Made by a program: the position numbers and the translations under genes
The notes under the pieces: model-generated
Database searches by the model: none
Told to the model about the DNA's origin: nothing
The model's input: the letters and a program-made list of their open reading frames with translations, nothing else
Assembly (NCBI GenBank): GCA_010015655.1
Contig: ML976761.1
Location: forward strand, 62,001 to 126,000
DNA: 64,000 nucleotides
Reading direction: 5' to 3'
Source of the DNA: Bimuria novae-zelandiae CBS 107.79
Lineage: Eukaryota; Ascomycota; Dothideomycetes; Pleosporales; Didymosphaeriaceae
In this document: positions 1 to 13,522 of the stretch, piece by piece
Numbering within the stretch: position 1 is the first letter of the stretch
Layout of the letters: every line of letters starts with the position of its first letter

Positions 1-351
1 CTTTAGTGTCTCTTTAGATTTTTGTAACGCTAACGTTATCCTTAAGATAATTAATTATAGCCTGTAACACTATTAGTGGCAACTTAGCTTTATTTAGCGA
101 CCCTATAGAGTACTTACAGATTCTTTAAATGAATTAAAAGGTTGATATTTAGCTAGTAAATCCGTGTTTTAAATGACGTACGAGAATTGATTACTAACAT
201 GTGGGGCAGGTCACATGGTGAGCGGGAATTTACGAAACGACAATACCTGACATCAACCGACATGTTGATTCCTGTATGTAGAAGGTGGGAAAGCGTTCGT
301 CGCCAATGAGGATGATTGATATTGCCGATGCGGGGGACAAGATAGCTTACC
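1..351. other. Flank left of the island; no gene
   Basis: Bases 1 to about 164 are AT-rich and full of TpA, like RIP-degraded repeat, but I cannot assign them to a family. Bases 165-351 have ordinary composition. A 78-codon minus-strand reading frame (153-389) crosses into the inverted repeat and resembles nothing I know, so I do not call it a gene. Confidence 0.5.
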
Positions 352-406
352 GTAGCTTGGCAGGTCGCGCGCGCTGTCAGGTCATGCACACCCTAACAAA
401 ATCGCT
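352..406 (+). repeat. Left copy of 55-bp inverted repeat bounding the TE island
   Basis: This 55-bp segment (begins GTAGCTTGGCAGGTC, ends AACAAAATCGCT) is the reverse complement of 51282-51336 with two mismatches, both C/T transitions. AT-rich repeat sequence lies inside the pair and balanced sequence just outside it on both sides. It could be the terminal inverted repeat of an old DNA transposon that received all later insertions. No clear target-site duplication is visible. Confidence 0.75.
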
Positions 407-872
407 TAGCTAGTAATATAAGCTACCTATAATTAATATTATTACAATTTTTTTTGAAGTTATAGTCTTTAAGGCCTATAAATAATTACTAGCTACTTAA
501 ATTATTAATATTTACCAAGTATTTTAATTATTTAGCTACTACTCGACTTTAAGGTAGATATAATAAATAAAGTCTTATTAATATTTATAGCCTTATACTA
601 AGGCTATTTTTCCATAATAGCTTTACTAAAAGGCTTTAAAATATTTTTACTACTTAATTTAAAATTTTTAATATATTTTCAAAGTTAACTTTATATTTTA
701 TAGGCCTAATACTTAAAGTATTATTTTATAGCTTTATTAGCCTTTTACTTTACGTGTGTATTATTAGTAGTTACTTAAGTAATACGTCTTTTTTAAAATA
801 GCTTTATTTTAAGCTACTAGCTAGCATAATAGACCTTTACTTACTTACTTTTTTAACGCTATAATTACTATA
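407..872. other. AT-rich degraded sequence, unassigned
   Basis: About 460 bp with very few CpA or TpG dinucleotides left. It lies between the inverted repeat and the Gypsy-4 LTR. Short degenerate reading is possible on the minus strand, but I recognise no domain. It may be the interior of the founding inverted-repeat element. Confidence 0.45.
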
Positions 873-953
873 TATTAAGTCCCTAAGAGGTAGCTAGTCC
901 TAAATAAGCTAAGGTTAGTTCTCGGACAAGAGTACTAGTAAGGTAAAGAAGGG
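873..953 (-). repeat. Gypsy-4 LTR, first part (continues at 25527)
   Basis: It starts tattaagtccc and aligns with the start of the Gypsy-2 LTR (tgttaggttccg), including shared blocks such as agctrgtcctaaa and ttctcgg. The alignment resumes after Gypsy-5 at 25527 and runs past a TATA-like box near 25680. In pol orientation this is the 3' LTR. Its far end, around 25830, is not sharply defined. Confidence 0.65.
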
Positions 954-1128
954 TATAAGGGGCTTTGGGCCTGGGGAATCTGAGGTGCCAGAAGAATACA
1001 GATAAATTCGATAAGGAGTTTAAGTAGCTCCTCCCTACGCTATATATATAGCTTCTAAGTAAAGAGGACTAACTCTAAAGGGGCTAGGTCTATTTCTTAA
1101 TACTTTAGAAGTATTCTAGTAGCTCTTA

Positions 1129-1643
1129 TGTTACGATCACGAACTCCACAGGAACAAGGGGACCAGACAATTACGCTAAGAAAGTAATTATTAGCAAAAT
1201 AACTAGGTCGTGGGAACACACGAAGACGCGGGGCAGCTTAGGTTAGTAGTTACGTAACGTAGTCCCGCCTAAACGAGAAGTCCAAGGGACTACGAAAGTC
1301 TAAGGGACTACAAAAGTCTAAGGGACTATAAAGGCTTAGCAGGACTATAATAGTAATTTAGGTAATAGTAAGTAATAGAATAAATAGTATATTTTTTAAT
1401 AATTTCTCTATACTTCTCCTACTCCTTATAATTAACTTAACATACTGTAAGTATATTTTTTATAATAGATTAGTAAATCTCCTAGTTAATTATTCTATAG
1501 TTTATTATAGAATTAAAATATTTTTAAAACCTACCTCGTGGCTATCTTTAGCTTTTAACTACTAAATATCCGTAAGACACTTCTCCCTTGACCTATCCTC
1601 CCCTAACCTAGACTAGGCTTAGGTACGTAGAATCCTTATAACA
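1129..1643 (+). repeat. Gypsy-1 5' LTR
   Basis: It is 515 bp, starts tgttac and ends ataaca (degraded inverted termini). Around 1281-1337 it holds three copies of an 18-bp unit (tctaagggactacaaaag type), where the 3' LTR has one. Two extra units account for exactly the 36-bp length difference. Confidence 0.88.
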
Positions 1644-1699
1644 CTTTAACTACCTAAAGGTTTAAAACAACAAAAATAGCTATAGTAGCTACTATAGTA

Positions 1700-4600
1700 A
1701 GGGTCTTAATAGGAAGTGCGGTTTCTAGACTAACTATAAATACTATAATAGTATTAGCTAACTAAGCTAATAAAATATAATAGCTTAAAAAATAGCTAGC
1801 TAAGCTAATAACTTACGTTCTAGCTACTATAATAATAGGAAGGATATTCTTTAAAGTCTCTAAAATTTATAAAGGTAAAAGAGAAGGACTTAAGACTTTC
1901 CTTATAAATATAGAACTATACTACTAATATAATAAGAATGTCTTTAAAACTAAGTAGGCTAAAATCCTAGCAGCAGGCATGCATATAAAGGGAAAGGTAG
2001 TTAAATAGCTATAGCCCCTTATAGAGAATTACCTAGAAAACGAAGATAATATCTTAGAATATAGTAATAAAACTAAGAAGGTATTTAAGGACTAGGCATC
2101 CTTTAAGGAATAAATTTAAATTATATTTAAAAACGTTAACGAGGAATAATAAGCCTAACGCAAAATATAAAGGCTTAAATAAATAAAATTAGCTAGTATG
2201 TACACGACTAAGTTTAGACGCCTCTAATCTAAGATTAATTAAGACAATGCCCTACTTTAGGCAGCCTACTATAATAGACTAAAGGAAAGTATTAAGGATA
2301 AGCTTACTTATTATAACTAGGTAGATAACTTAGAAGAACTCGTAAAACTAGCTATAAAGATTAATAATTAACTATATAAATAATAATTAGAAAAGCGAGA
2401 AGGCAATTATACCTAACCTAATATTAAAAGAAGCTAGAAACTACAAAAAGACTATAATAAAGATATTATAATAGCTAATAGAGCTTAAGAATAGAAACTA
2501 AGGGAGTAGCAAAAGGACTATAAGGATAGACTATTTAATTAAAAATAAAAATAACGCTTTAAAGAAAAAGTATGATTAAGATATAGAGAATAAGGTTACT
2601 TTTAAAAGGATTATTTAAAGAATAATAATAAATAACGCAAGAAAGCGCAAATTATTAAAGTAATAATAATTATACTTTAGGTACTAACCCCTACACTACT
2701 AAAAATAATTAAAGATAACGTCTCTAATACAGAACTTAAAGTTCTAGAGACACTAGAAGAAACAGAATAAAGAGTAGTACAAGAGTACAAGGTCTTTCTC
2801 CAAATAGTAGAAGGAAACTACTAGGTATATAATAACTAGATATATATACCTAAGGACTACACGCAAAAAATCGTGCTAAAAGGGCTAAAGGCTACCTTAA
2901 CCTACAAAATTACTACTAAATACTAAGGGAATATACTAATACAAGGATAGTAGATTAGAATTTAGAAATAATATAAGCAAGTAGCCTAGTTCCTATATAA
3001 TAAAGAGGATTATTAACTACATAAGATAAAAAGGGAAGTAGTAGTAATATTACTAAAAGACTTTAACTATAAGTTTATTAATAATTATAAACTAATAATA
3101 ACATGCCACAAACATTTCCCTAATAAATAGTTATAATACTATAAAAAATTAGGATAGTAAAAGTACTTTAATAATAAGTGCTAAATGCATAAAGCACATA
3201 AAGAAGCTACTAGTTAGTACCCTAAAGGTATAAACGCGAGATTAGCGATAACTATAAGAAACTAATAAATAGAGGGCACGAGCCTTGAGCACCTATAATA
3301 AATTAGATAGCTAGACTATAATAGGGATTACTTAGTATAACTATATTAAAAGAATAAGTAGTAGTTTTACAAATAACCCTACTATATAGAGACCTAAAAT
3401 TTTAGGAATATCTAGTTACAGGATGTAGAAGACACAAAGAACCTTAAAAGGAAGAATAGGTCTAGTAAATTAAGGATACTAGAAGCGCCTATAAATTACT
3501 TTACTAAAAGTAATAGCAGAAGACTAAAACTAACCTAGAAATAAAGGAAGCTATATAAATCTAGGTTAAGAAGGTAAAGACTTCTTAGGACACTACTAAG
3601 TAAGCTAATAATAAGTTAGAAACTAGAGCGCCACCAGGCAAAGGACCTTACTAGTAAAAGCGCGACTATAAAGGCGAAAAGGGTAAAAATAGGCATAAGT
3701 AATCTATAACTAACTAAAGAAGTTACTATTAGTAGTTACTAAGTAATAGCGCTAATAGACTCTAGAGCGACTAAATATCTAATTTCCCTAAAAATAGTAA
3801 AAAAACACAATCTGCTATACTAGAACAAAGAAACACTAGTATAAGTGGAAATAGTAGATAGGACGATATCCTAAGGATATAGTAAAGGCTAGTTACGCCT
3901 TAAAATAACGCTATTACCTATTAGCCTAGATAGATTCTAAAGCTAATATAGCTTTACGATAATAGATCTTAGAAGTATAAAAGTAATTATTAGCTATAAT
4001 TAGCTTCTAAAGTATAACCCTATTATTAACTAGTAAAAGAAAATAATACTTAATTAAAGAACTACGCTAAAGGTTACTAGAGTACGTAAATTATAAAAAA
4101 TATAACTATTAACCCTAGATGCCCTAGTAGGGCGGGTTAAAGGATAAGCTAAATAACTTTTAGCCGCTAAGATTATAAAAGTTATAGAAGAAAATCTAAG
4201 CTAAGTAAGGCTAATATAGGTATAATACTTGGGCCTAAGAGAAAAAGTAAAAGCTACTAAAATTCTACTAGAATATTAAAAATATACAAAACTCTTTTAA
4301 GAAATTAAAGGAAAAGAACTACTAGAATACTAAAAATAAAATTATAAGATACTTTTAGTAGAGGGTATAAAGCTATGCCTAGAATAACTATAACTAATAT
4401 CTATAGACTAGGAAAAAGAAGTACAGGATTACTTAAGGAAGAACTAAGCAAAATAGTATATTTAAAAAAGTTAAAGCCTAGTAGCTTTTCCTATGCTTTA
4501 GGTACCTAAGAAGAACGGTAAGCTACAACTTTATATAAATTATAGATAGCTAAACGAAGCCACGATTAAGAATTAGTACCTACTACCCTTAATTATAGAG

Positions 4601-7100
4601 CTAATAGATAGACTTTAGGGAGCTAAGTAGTTTATAAAATTTAATATACGTAATAGATATTACTATATATAAATAGCTAAGGGACACGAGTAGAAAACTG
4701 CGTTTAGGACCTAATATAGCCTATATAAATACTAAGTAATACCTTTTAAACTAATAAATGCGCCTGCGATGTTTTAGACGCTAATTAATAAAATACTATA
4801 TAAATACTTAAATATATTTTATATAGCTTATATTGATAACGTACTTAGTTATTCCACCAGAATACTTAAGGAGCATAAGGAACATGTAAAAAAAGTACTT
4901 ATAAAAATAAAAAAGTATTAATTACTCCTTTATCTAGAAAAATGCGAATTCTACGTTATAAAAATAGAGTACCTAGGATTTATTATCTTACGGGAAGGTG
5001 TGGCCATAGACTCTAAAAAAATTATTACTATATAGGAATAGCTAGAACCTAAGTTAGTAAAAGATATTTAGTCCTTTTTAGAATTTACTAACTTCTACTA
5101 AAAGTTTATTAAGAACTACTCTAAGACCACAGCACTAATAACAGAACTTATAAAAAAAGATAAGTAGATAAGCTTTATAAAAGAAGCTAGAAAAGCTTTT
5201 AAGAAGTTAAAAACGCTCTTTTTATAAGCACTACTATTATAGATACACGATCTAAAAAGACCTATAATAATAAAAATAAACGCATTTAATTACGCACTAA
5301 GAGTAATACTTTTATAATAGTATAAAGATAAGAAATAAAGACTAGTATTCTTCTATTTAAAAAAGTTCTTAGGAGTAGAACTTAACTACAACGTTTATAA
5401 TAAGGAACTACTCGGGATAGTAGACGTCTTTAAATAATAAAAAGCTTAACTCACTAAAGCACGCATTAAAATAGAGGTGTAAATAAACTACTAAAACTTT
5501 ACTAGCTTTATAATAACTAAAAAGCGTAACTAAAGACAAGTACGATAGGCTGAATTCCTAGTAAATTTTAACTTTATAGTATACTATTAACTAGAAACGC
5601 TTAACAGCGCAGCGGATGCCTTAAATAGAAAAATAAACTTTACTAAAGATAAACTAGAACTATATAATATAGTATTATAAGTAAGAAATAATAGAACTAT
5701 TAAGTATAATTAATTAATAATTAAGGTCCGCGCTGCTAGTCTATATTACACTAGGCTAGAGGTATATAACTTCTAGGACTATAGTTAACTTACTACGAAA
5801 TAATAAGAGGAATACGACCTGTTCCAGAACAGAATTAATAAAATACGACAAGATTATAGAAACAGACTTATCGTAAGACTAGGGCACGAAGAAACCCTAA
5901 TTTAAAAACTATATAAGCTTAGAGAATAGGGCTACCTAGGTATTAAAAAAATAACGCGTTAAATCGCGAATAAATATACTATCCCTAAACTTAAGTAGGT
6001 AGTAACTAAGGTTATAAGTAATTATTTAGCATGCTATAAGAATAAACTAAAGAGATATAAGCCTTATAAATTATTATAACTACTATAAGTAGCTAAATAA
6101 CTATAGTAGAGTGTAATAATAGACTTTATAATAAAACTCCTAAGATTGTCACAGCTAGGAATAAAATAAATATATAACACTATTATAGTAAGCGTGGACC
6201 GCTTAATTAAGATAGCCAAGTTTAGACCTATAAAAGAATCTATAACGGCAGAGGAACTAGCCTATAAGGTAGATAATGTAATATTCGCGAAATATAAACT
6301 ACTAGAAGAATTTATTACTAATAGAGATAAACTCTTTACGTTAAAATACTAGGATATATTTATAGCAGCCTTAGGCGGTAATAAGAAACTCTTAATAAGT
6401 TTTTATCCTTAGACTAATAGACAAACAGAACGTACGAATTAGACCCTAAAATAGTACTTATAATTTTATGTTAATAAATAATAAGATAATTAAGTAGAAT
6501 TACTGCCAACGGCCTAACTAGCGTATAATAGTACAAGGTTAGGAACAACGCGATATTCCCTATACTACGCAAATTATAGATATAAGCTAGTTACTTATTA
6601 AGATCTACAAGATATAGAAAGTATTTCTATAAAAGCCTAAGATAAAGCCTAAAAACTAAAAAAACTTTATAAAATCCTAAGGGAATAAATTACCTAAAAA
6701 GCTCTTATAGTATCTATAAACGTAAATAAGTAAAGGATTAAGGGACTAACCCTTAAAAAAAAGATAAAGTTTTCTTATTATAAAAAAATTTAAGGATAAA
6801 ACGACCTAGCAGAAAACTAAATTACTTTTAAGTAAGCCCTTTTAAAGTATAGGAAACTAAAGGACCTATTATAACTAAATTACTTTTACTAATAGGTATA
6901 AATATATATTTAATATTTTATAAATTACTATTAGAACTAGCACTACTAAATGTTTTAGTTAAAATCTAGTTAGATTTAAAAGATAATAAGTACAAGATTA
7001 AAAAAAATTAAAGACTTAAAGATAGTCTAGAGTTAGCAAAAATACCTAGTAAAATAAAAGGGGTAGCCTAAATAATATAATACCTAAGAACAAAAAAAAA
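1700..7100 (+). pseudogene. Gypsy-1 gag-pol, RIP-inactivated
   Basis: Plus-strand conceptual reading gives domains in Ty3/Gypsy order. A gag-like Lys-rich region spans about 1750-3300. The protease motif LIDS-x-AT is near 3750-3774. The reverse transcriptase covers about 4480-4870, with an FxxPKKNGKLRLCIDY-like start and an AYIDNVLVYS-like active-site block at 4815-4860 (second Asp changed to Asn, as G-to-A would do). RNase H is around 5230-5480. The integrase core covers about 6150-6560, with DRL-x-K, TNRDKLFT and YPQT-x-RQTER-x-N. Many TAG and TAA codons stand where Gln or Trp is expected. I read the boundaries by eye and they are approximate. Confidence 0.85.
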
Positions 7101-7248
7101 ACCTTATACACTATAAAGAGATATAGAGGGACTTTTATTTTAAAAGAAGGGAAGACTAGTTCTGCCAAGGCTAAATAGTAAATCTAAGAAGAAAAAAAGA
7201 TTAAAGAAAAAAAAAATTAAAATTAAATAAAAAAGGCTTAGCCTATAA

Positions 7249-7695
7249 TTAGTTTAAATTAGCCTCTAGAGGTGCAAGTCGCGACAGTTTATAATTATTA
7301 ATAGTAGCTATACACTTTAGATCCTCCTTTTGCTTCTCTAAAGCTTCTATCGCATCGGCAACACGATTATGCTAAGTATAGTTATGCTCTTTCTCCTCCA
7401 CTTTAGCTAGCTCACGCTTAAGGCGAGCAGCTAACTCTTTCGCGCGAAGGAGCTCTAGACGCTTCTTACGCTTCTTTCTCTGAACACGCTCCTAATCTTT
7501 CTTAGGAACCCACAGGCTACATAGAGTATAAACAGAAATATAACTAGCATACTTCCTAGAAGCAGCGTCTATAAAGTAGCGTAACTTTATTTTCTAGTAG
7601 CGCTTGCAACTAGACATTATTTCTAGATCTTAAGAATCTACCTTCTCCGCACGGGCACGACGAGTGGTAACAGATAAGCAAGGAGCTTTTGGCAT
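7249..7695 (-). pseudogene. Antisense accessory ORF of Gypsy-1, Zn2Cys6-like
   Basis: This 148-codon frame lies opposite to pol, between pol and the 3' LTR. It opens with ATG at 7695 (MPKAPCLSVTTRRARAEK) and runs to TAA at 7251-7249 with internal stops explained by Gln/Trp-to-stop RIP. Residues 30, 33, 40, 49, 52 and 59 are C, Y, Y, Y, Y, C with spacing x2, x6, x8, x2, x6; each Tyr codon is one G-to-A step from Cys. The C-terminal half (about 75-130) is charged and coiled-coil-like (KKRKKRLELLR and following). The same architecture occurs in Gypsy-2 at 43577-44194. Function is unknown; a DNA-binding or nucleic-acid role is only inferred from the Cys pattern. Confidence 0.72.
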
Positions 7696-7846
7696 AGTTA
7701 GTAAGGCAAAGAAAATTAAGAAGAGGCTATAACTTATCTTTAGACGCAAGGAGGCGCACCTTTATATAAATTAATAATTATATACTAATAATATAGTAAG
7801 GTAAAAATGTAAGGTATTAAGATAATAACCTTAAGAGGGAGGATAG

Positions 7847-8325
7847 TATTATAATTACAAACTCTATAAAAATACGGAGACTAGATAACTACGCTAAAGA
7901 AGTAATTTTTAGTAAAATAATTAAATTATAATAATATATAAAAACATAAGATAGCGTAGGTTAGTAGTTCTATAACGTAGTCCCGCCTAAACAAGAAGTT
8001 TAAGGGACTATAAAGGCTTAGTAGGACTATAATAATAATTTAAATAATAGTACGGAATAGGATATATAGTATATAGTTTAATAATTTCTCTATACTTCTC
8101 CTACTCCTTGTAATTAACTTAATATACTATTAGTGTATCTCTTATAACAAATTAGTAAATCTCCTAGTTAGTTATTTTATAGTTTATTATAAAATTAAAT
8201 TATTTTTAAAACCTGTCTTGTAGCTATCTTTAGCTTTTAATTATTAAATATCTGTAAGATACTTCTCCCTTAACCTATCCTCCCCTAGCTCGGACCAGGC
8301 TTAGGTACGTAGAATTCTTGTAATA
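7847..8325 (+). repeat. Gypsy-1 3' LTR
   Basis: It is 479 bp, starting tattata and ending gtaata, followed by the TSD. It aligns along its length with 1129-1643 but carries more transitions and a single 18-bp unit instead of three. Confidence 0.88.
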
Positions 8326-8459
8326 TCTTAGAGTTATTTAAGGCTTAGGCCACGAGGTTTCTTAGCGAAGTACTTTAGAGGCCTAGCCTCTAATATAGCT
8401 CCCCCCCCCCCTCCCTCTAGTTGTGTAGCAGGAGAAGAGAAAAAAAAAATTTATTTAAA

Positions 8460-11400
8460 TTTACTATACTTATAAGGTTTGCTATATTTTAGATATTAGG
8501 CTAAAAATTACTATTTTATAAGAACTATTTCCTCCTACTATTTACCTTAGCGTAATAGTAAGCGTAATCCCTTAAGTAATAAGTTATGCTTACCCTTTTA
8601 GTTGCGTGCCTATCTATACTCCTTATTAATATAACTTCTATAGTAAAGACCCGCCTGTAGTGTTTTAAGTCCCTTATTTTATACTTTTACTCTTAAGCTT
8701 AGTCTTATAAGTATTTTACCTAGCTCTTTAACGTTTTTGCTTTGCGATTAATTATTATACCTCTTTTTAAAATCCTAACTACGCTATAAAAGTTCTATCT
8801 TAATTTACAGTTTAGTAAACGCGCTAGTAGCTCTGCTCCTAGTAGCTTTCCTTATAAAAAAAATTCTACTTTTTTACTAGCCTTACGCGTGTCTTTAAGG
8901 CATCCCTAGCGCTTTAGACTACAGATAGCTATTATTAGGTAAGTTTTTTTTAGTTTTATTTTTAAGTTCCTAGCTAATTTTCCTAGGCTATTAATAGTCT
9001 CGAGATTAACCATTTACTAGAGAACGAAGCTTTTGCTAAAGAGGTTATTTATTATATATAGTAATTATCTTCTATATATATAGTTTACCTAAGTAAGGGA
9101 GTTAACTACGTTTCTTTTAGTAATAGGTGTACTACCTCTTATATTAAGTACGTAAAGGACAGCGCTTACTATACTAAACTTATAAATTTTATTCCTTAGG
9201 CTATATATTTTTTACTTAACGCGTTAATACGTCTAGCGTTTTGTAACTAAGAAGAAGTCCTTTACTTAAATTATTTTTATTTAGCTAAAGGGCGAAAAGG
9301 GCTAGCGAGCTAATAAGCTTAAAATAGATATTAGTTAGTTTGCTAAAAAGCAAGAGGTAGTATTTATTAAATTTAAGTATACCTTAGCTAAGTCTGCTAA
9401 AGATAATAAAGCCTTTAAGCTTAATTTAAATACTAGCTACGTATCTACTACTATAGCGCAGAATTTATAGCCCCTTATTACTTAAGTAGGTAAGATCCTA
9501 ATTATCCTAAAGTAAATTTTATAAGTTACTTAGTTTAAAAAGGTAAGTTTTAATTTTATTCGCCTAAATTCCTTACTAATATTTTTAGGATTTTTATAAG
9601 AAGGCTTTCCGCGACTAGCTTAACTTACTCTATTTTATAGTTAAGGTAATTCGTAATTATAGCTTTAAGCTAAGTTTACTCTTTAATACAATATTTTTAC
9701 TTAAAATAGCTAGTAATAAGTCCTGTTTATCTAGCTTACCTTCTAAACCTTATATTAACCTATGCTCTTAGAAGAGCTTCTTAAGGGTAGTAACCTTAAG
9801 CTTTTAATTAAAAATACTTAAGTTCTAGCGCTATTTAGCCTACATTTTATAGCTTATTTAAGATCTATCTTACTAAATTATAGTAGCTTATTAAATAGTA
9901 TGCCTCTAGTCTCTCTTATCTAGGAAATATAACTAATTACTTTTTTATTTCTTACTTTTTTACCCTATGTCTAAACATTATTTAAGGCCCCTATTTTATA
10001 TTAAGATAAGCTCCGCCCTAGACGTTCTCAGCTCTTACCTTCCTATTTTTAGCCTATAGCTTAGGGCTTCCTACGTATATATAATATAAGGCGTCTTTTA
10101 AGTAAAATACTTTAGTAGCCTATCTTATTTATTTTTATAGGGAGCGGTGTACTCCTCTTAGTAGTTTAGGGCTTTATTATTTTAGAACTCTAAAGCTAGT
10201 TCTTATATCTACTACTTATTATTTTATTATTTAATAAGGTACTACGTAACTTTATTAGAGCGAGAGGGCTTCTCCTGTAAAATATCTTCTACTCTATACT
10301 CCTCCTCCCTATCCTGAAAAATAGCCTCTAGTTAAGAATTATCTACCCGTTGGCTAGGCAACAGATCCCTAGGGTGTAACCTTAGCCTATTTACGTAGAA
10401 TAATAGGTGTATTTTTAGAAGCACGTCTAGCTTTATTATATAAGTTTTAATTACTCTTTTAACTATAAACTTCTTATTCTTTCAATCTAGTTTTTTACTT
10501 AGTTATAGGTTAGACAGGTAGTCCTTATACCTTAACTATACGTTATTTTGAACCCTTAAAGTTAGGGCGTACTTATAGCTATAGTTTACTTAAACCTCTT
10601 ATTCTTACTACGCGTTGGCTAACTTCGTCTATATAAAGTTAAATACTATACAGAATTTCTCTATTATATTTTAAGTAGTAGCTACTAGGTCTATTTTCCT
10701 CCTTTGCTTTAAGGCTACCTTTTTATTATCGAAGAGTCATATAGGGTCCACGTCGTACTCGTGCTAGAGGAAGAACAGGCTTACTCTTATAAATATTACT
10801 ATACGCCCTTTAATCGCGATTTATATAATTAAAAGCTATTAGGCCTAGTTTAATTAGTGTTACTTATAGTATACCCTTAGGATCTACTCTAGCACAAAGT
10901 TTATATATTTTATTTAGCTATTAGTCTATAAGTATTTAGCTATAGAGAGTTTTTAATCTATACCTATCTTAAAGTATAGCTCTATTTAGAAGTTGCTATT
11001 AAACTACGCTCTCTAATTTAAGACTATAAAATTAAAAAGAAAATATTATACTACCTAGAACTTTAAAAAAGTATTAACTACTATTAAAACTAATAGATCT
11101 AGTATAGTTACTACTAAAAGGTCTTTACTAAACTAGTCTACTAATATTATAATATATTAGTAACCCTTGCACTTTAAAAGGCTTATAATAAAGTTTATAA
11201 AAAGGTCCTTTTATCCCCTCTTAAGTATAGGTAAAGGTTTAAGTAGCCCTCACTTTCGCTCTTACTAAGGCTTTATCCTATAGTAGACGTTATAATTCTA
11301 AATATACCTCTAGATATGGTCTAATATCCTAAAAAAGAAAAAGTCTTAGGCTAGGATCTTATATATATTCTCCCTCCTAGAATAGCCTAAGGTTGGCGGG

Positions 11401-13262
11401 GTGTGTACCGCGGCTATTAAACGAGTGTGCAGCGGTTTTAAATTAGATACTTAGTAGCGCCCTCTATAGTAAAGGAATCTGGCGCTATCTATCTAGCACT
11501 TTAAGATTATTACCTTAATTTTTAGTATTAATAAGAATTACCTTTATTCATTCTAGATCGTAGTTTTTGCAGTGCGAAATTTCTTATTAAAAGCATTAGC
11601 TTTTACTTTTATTTCTAATATTTTTAATTAGTAGGTGCCCCTATCTAGCCTAGCTAGGGCTAGACTACTAAGTTATTTAGTATAAATACTTTTATCTTCT
11701 TTCTCTAAAATAGGAAGGACCTTATTTAGGTTATTTAACTTAAATAGTACCTTTAGTATTTTAGCTCTAGTTTATACGTAGTTTTTTATAACTATAGTCC
11801 CTACGCGTATAGGCAAGTCTAAGAGGAAATCCTTAATAGGCTTTTATAGTTAAAACGCCTTATAGCTATTATTAATTAAAATCTATATTAATAACTATAT
11901 TTCTTAAGACTTTAGCCTCTTATTATCTACTTTTATAAGTAAATTTTACTTTTTGCGCGACAGCGCGTTTACTTTTAAATTTATTAACTTTAAGTAGTAA
12001 ATAAACGTTATATTTATATTACTTAAGGTCTATAACTAGTAAATATGCCACTCCCTAAGTTTTCTCTTTTCCGCAAAGTAGGTAAGGTTCTTATAGTCTA
12101 TATATACTATAAGGTGCTTTATAGCCCGGCACATGTAATCCCACTCCTCTATACACTTTACTATTACTAATATCTCTTTAGTATAAATCGCGTAATTGCA
12201 TTCCGCGGGGCTATTTTTAGTAAAGAAGTATATTATAGGCCTTAGTATACTCTCTTTATTATACTAAGAAAAGTAATTACTTATAGACTATTCTAACGCG
12301 TTCGCTTCTAGGACGGAGTCCTTCTTAAGGTTAAAGTAAGCTGAGACTAGCTCTGTAATAAAGACTTTCTTTAAAAAGTTAAACACACGCTACTATTTTT
12401 ACTTTTACTAAAACTTTATACTCTTTCTAATACGTTTAATAAGAGGGCTTGTAATCTTAGAGAAATTTTTAATAAATTAGTAGTAAAAGTTTATAAATTT
12501 AATAACATTTTATATTCCTTTAACTAAGGTGGGCGCTACCTACTTCTAAATAGCTTTAACTTTTTTAGGGTCTATGCTTACGCCTTTGCCTATAGTAATA
12601 ATAAATCTTAAGTATTTAGTTTTCTTAATACAGAATTCTAACTTCTTAATATTAAGCTAAAGTCCTATAGCTACTAGCTTCTAGATTACTATATAGACCT
12701 TCTCTACATAATCTCTTCTTAATCCTAAGGAAAAGATCAGGACGTTATTTATATATATAAAGTAGAATTTATCTAGGTGCTCCTTTAGTACCTAGTTTAT
12801 ATATTACTAGAATATACTAGGTACGTTTGCTAATCTAAATAAGACTACTAGCTATTTATAAAAACTAAATTAGGTCTAAAAGGTAGTTTTTCACTCGTCT
12901 CCTTTCCCGATACAGAGTTTATAAAACGCTTAAATTATATTTAGCTTAGAAAACCATTTTGTCTTTACTAGTAACTAATGTGTCTTACTAATTAATAGTA
13001 ATAAGTAATAGTCCTTTTTTAAGAGCACGTTTAGCGCTTAATAATTTATATAAAACCTTAGTCTACTACTAAGTTTTTTAATAAATAACACTAGCGCGGC
13101 TACGATAGATTTACTAACTTATATAAAACTATAATTTAAATACTCTATTAGCTCCTTCCTAAGTACTAGGAGTTCTTTTCTTAATATATTATAAAAGGGG
13201 CTATAAGAAATCTCTAAAGTAGTGCTATTTTTCTTTATTAGTAAGATAGAATAGTTAACTCT
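8460..13262 (-). pseudogene. Gypsy-5 pol, RT to C-terminus, RIP-inactivated
   Basis: This reads right to left. The RT block around 13230-12700 includes a YPLPLI-type segment, a WFSKLNIIQAF-like block and an active site FYFIYINNVLIFS-like at about 12730-12770 (Asp to Asn changes). RNase H follows, then integrase about 11190-10720 (CKGY, ILVD-x-FSKD, and a degraded Asp-Arg-x-x-Gln-Phe segment). The remaining 10700-8460 is the pol C-terminus plus untranslated sequence, poorly readable. Copia-A splits RT; the reading frame resumes without loss at 22922. No antisense accessory ORF was evident at the 3' end of this element. Confidence 0.8.
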
Positions 13263-13267
13263 TACAC

Positions 13268-13522
13268 TGTCCGTACGCAGTACGGGCAGCTACCTAATGC
13301 GATGTCTTAAGACAGGTGACAATGGTTATATAATACCGCACAGGCAAAGGCACAGACCATAGTCACCGTGCGCGAGCATTAATCCTTATAACCCCCTTTC
13401 CTCCGTACGTAGAATAGACAGACAAGACTTGAATACCAGACCCTTTTCTCACCCGTACTATTATATAACTATCTAGCCCTATTATATCGCGATATGCTTA
13501 GCTTAGTATAGCCTATTTAACA
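13268..13522 (+). repeat. Copia-A 5' LTR
   Basis: 255 bp, starting tgtccgtacg and ending tttaaca. Differences from the right LTR (22662-22916) look like transitions only. Confidence 0.92.

Larger units (their letters stand above)
1129..8325 (+). mobile_element. Gypsy-1: complete but RIP-degraded Ty3/Gypsy retrotransposon
   Basis: It has LTRs of 515 and 479 bp and a perfect 5-bp TSD, tctta, at 1124-1128 and 8326-8330. Pol reads left to right, with protease, reverse transcriptase, RNase H and integrase in Ty3/Gypsy order. A polypurine tract (7833-7846) abuts the 3' LTR. Between pol and the 3' LTR lies an ORF on the opposite strand. Stops throughout pol fit RIP, so the copy is dead. Confidence 0.93.
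954..8395 (-). repeat. Gypsy-5 left (3') LTR, split by Gypsy-1
   Basis: Only 954-1128 and 8331-8395 belong to this LTR; the rest is Gypsy-1 with its TSD. Both parts align with 25280-25521, for example at ctcctccctacgctatata and ggccacgaggtttcttag. The plus-strand ends tataagg and ctctaata are degraded TG...CA termini. Confidence 0.8.
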
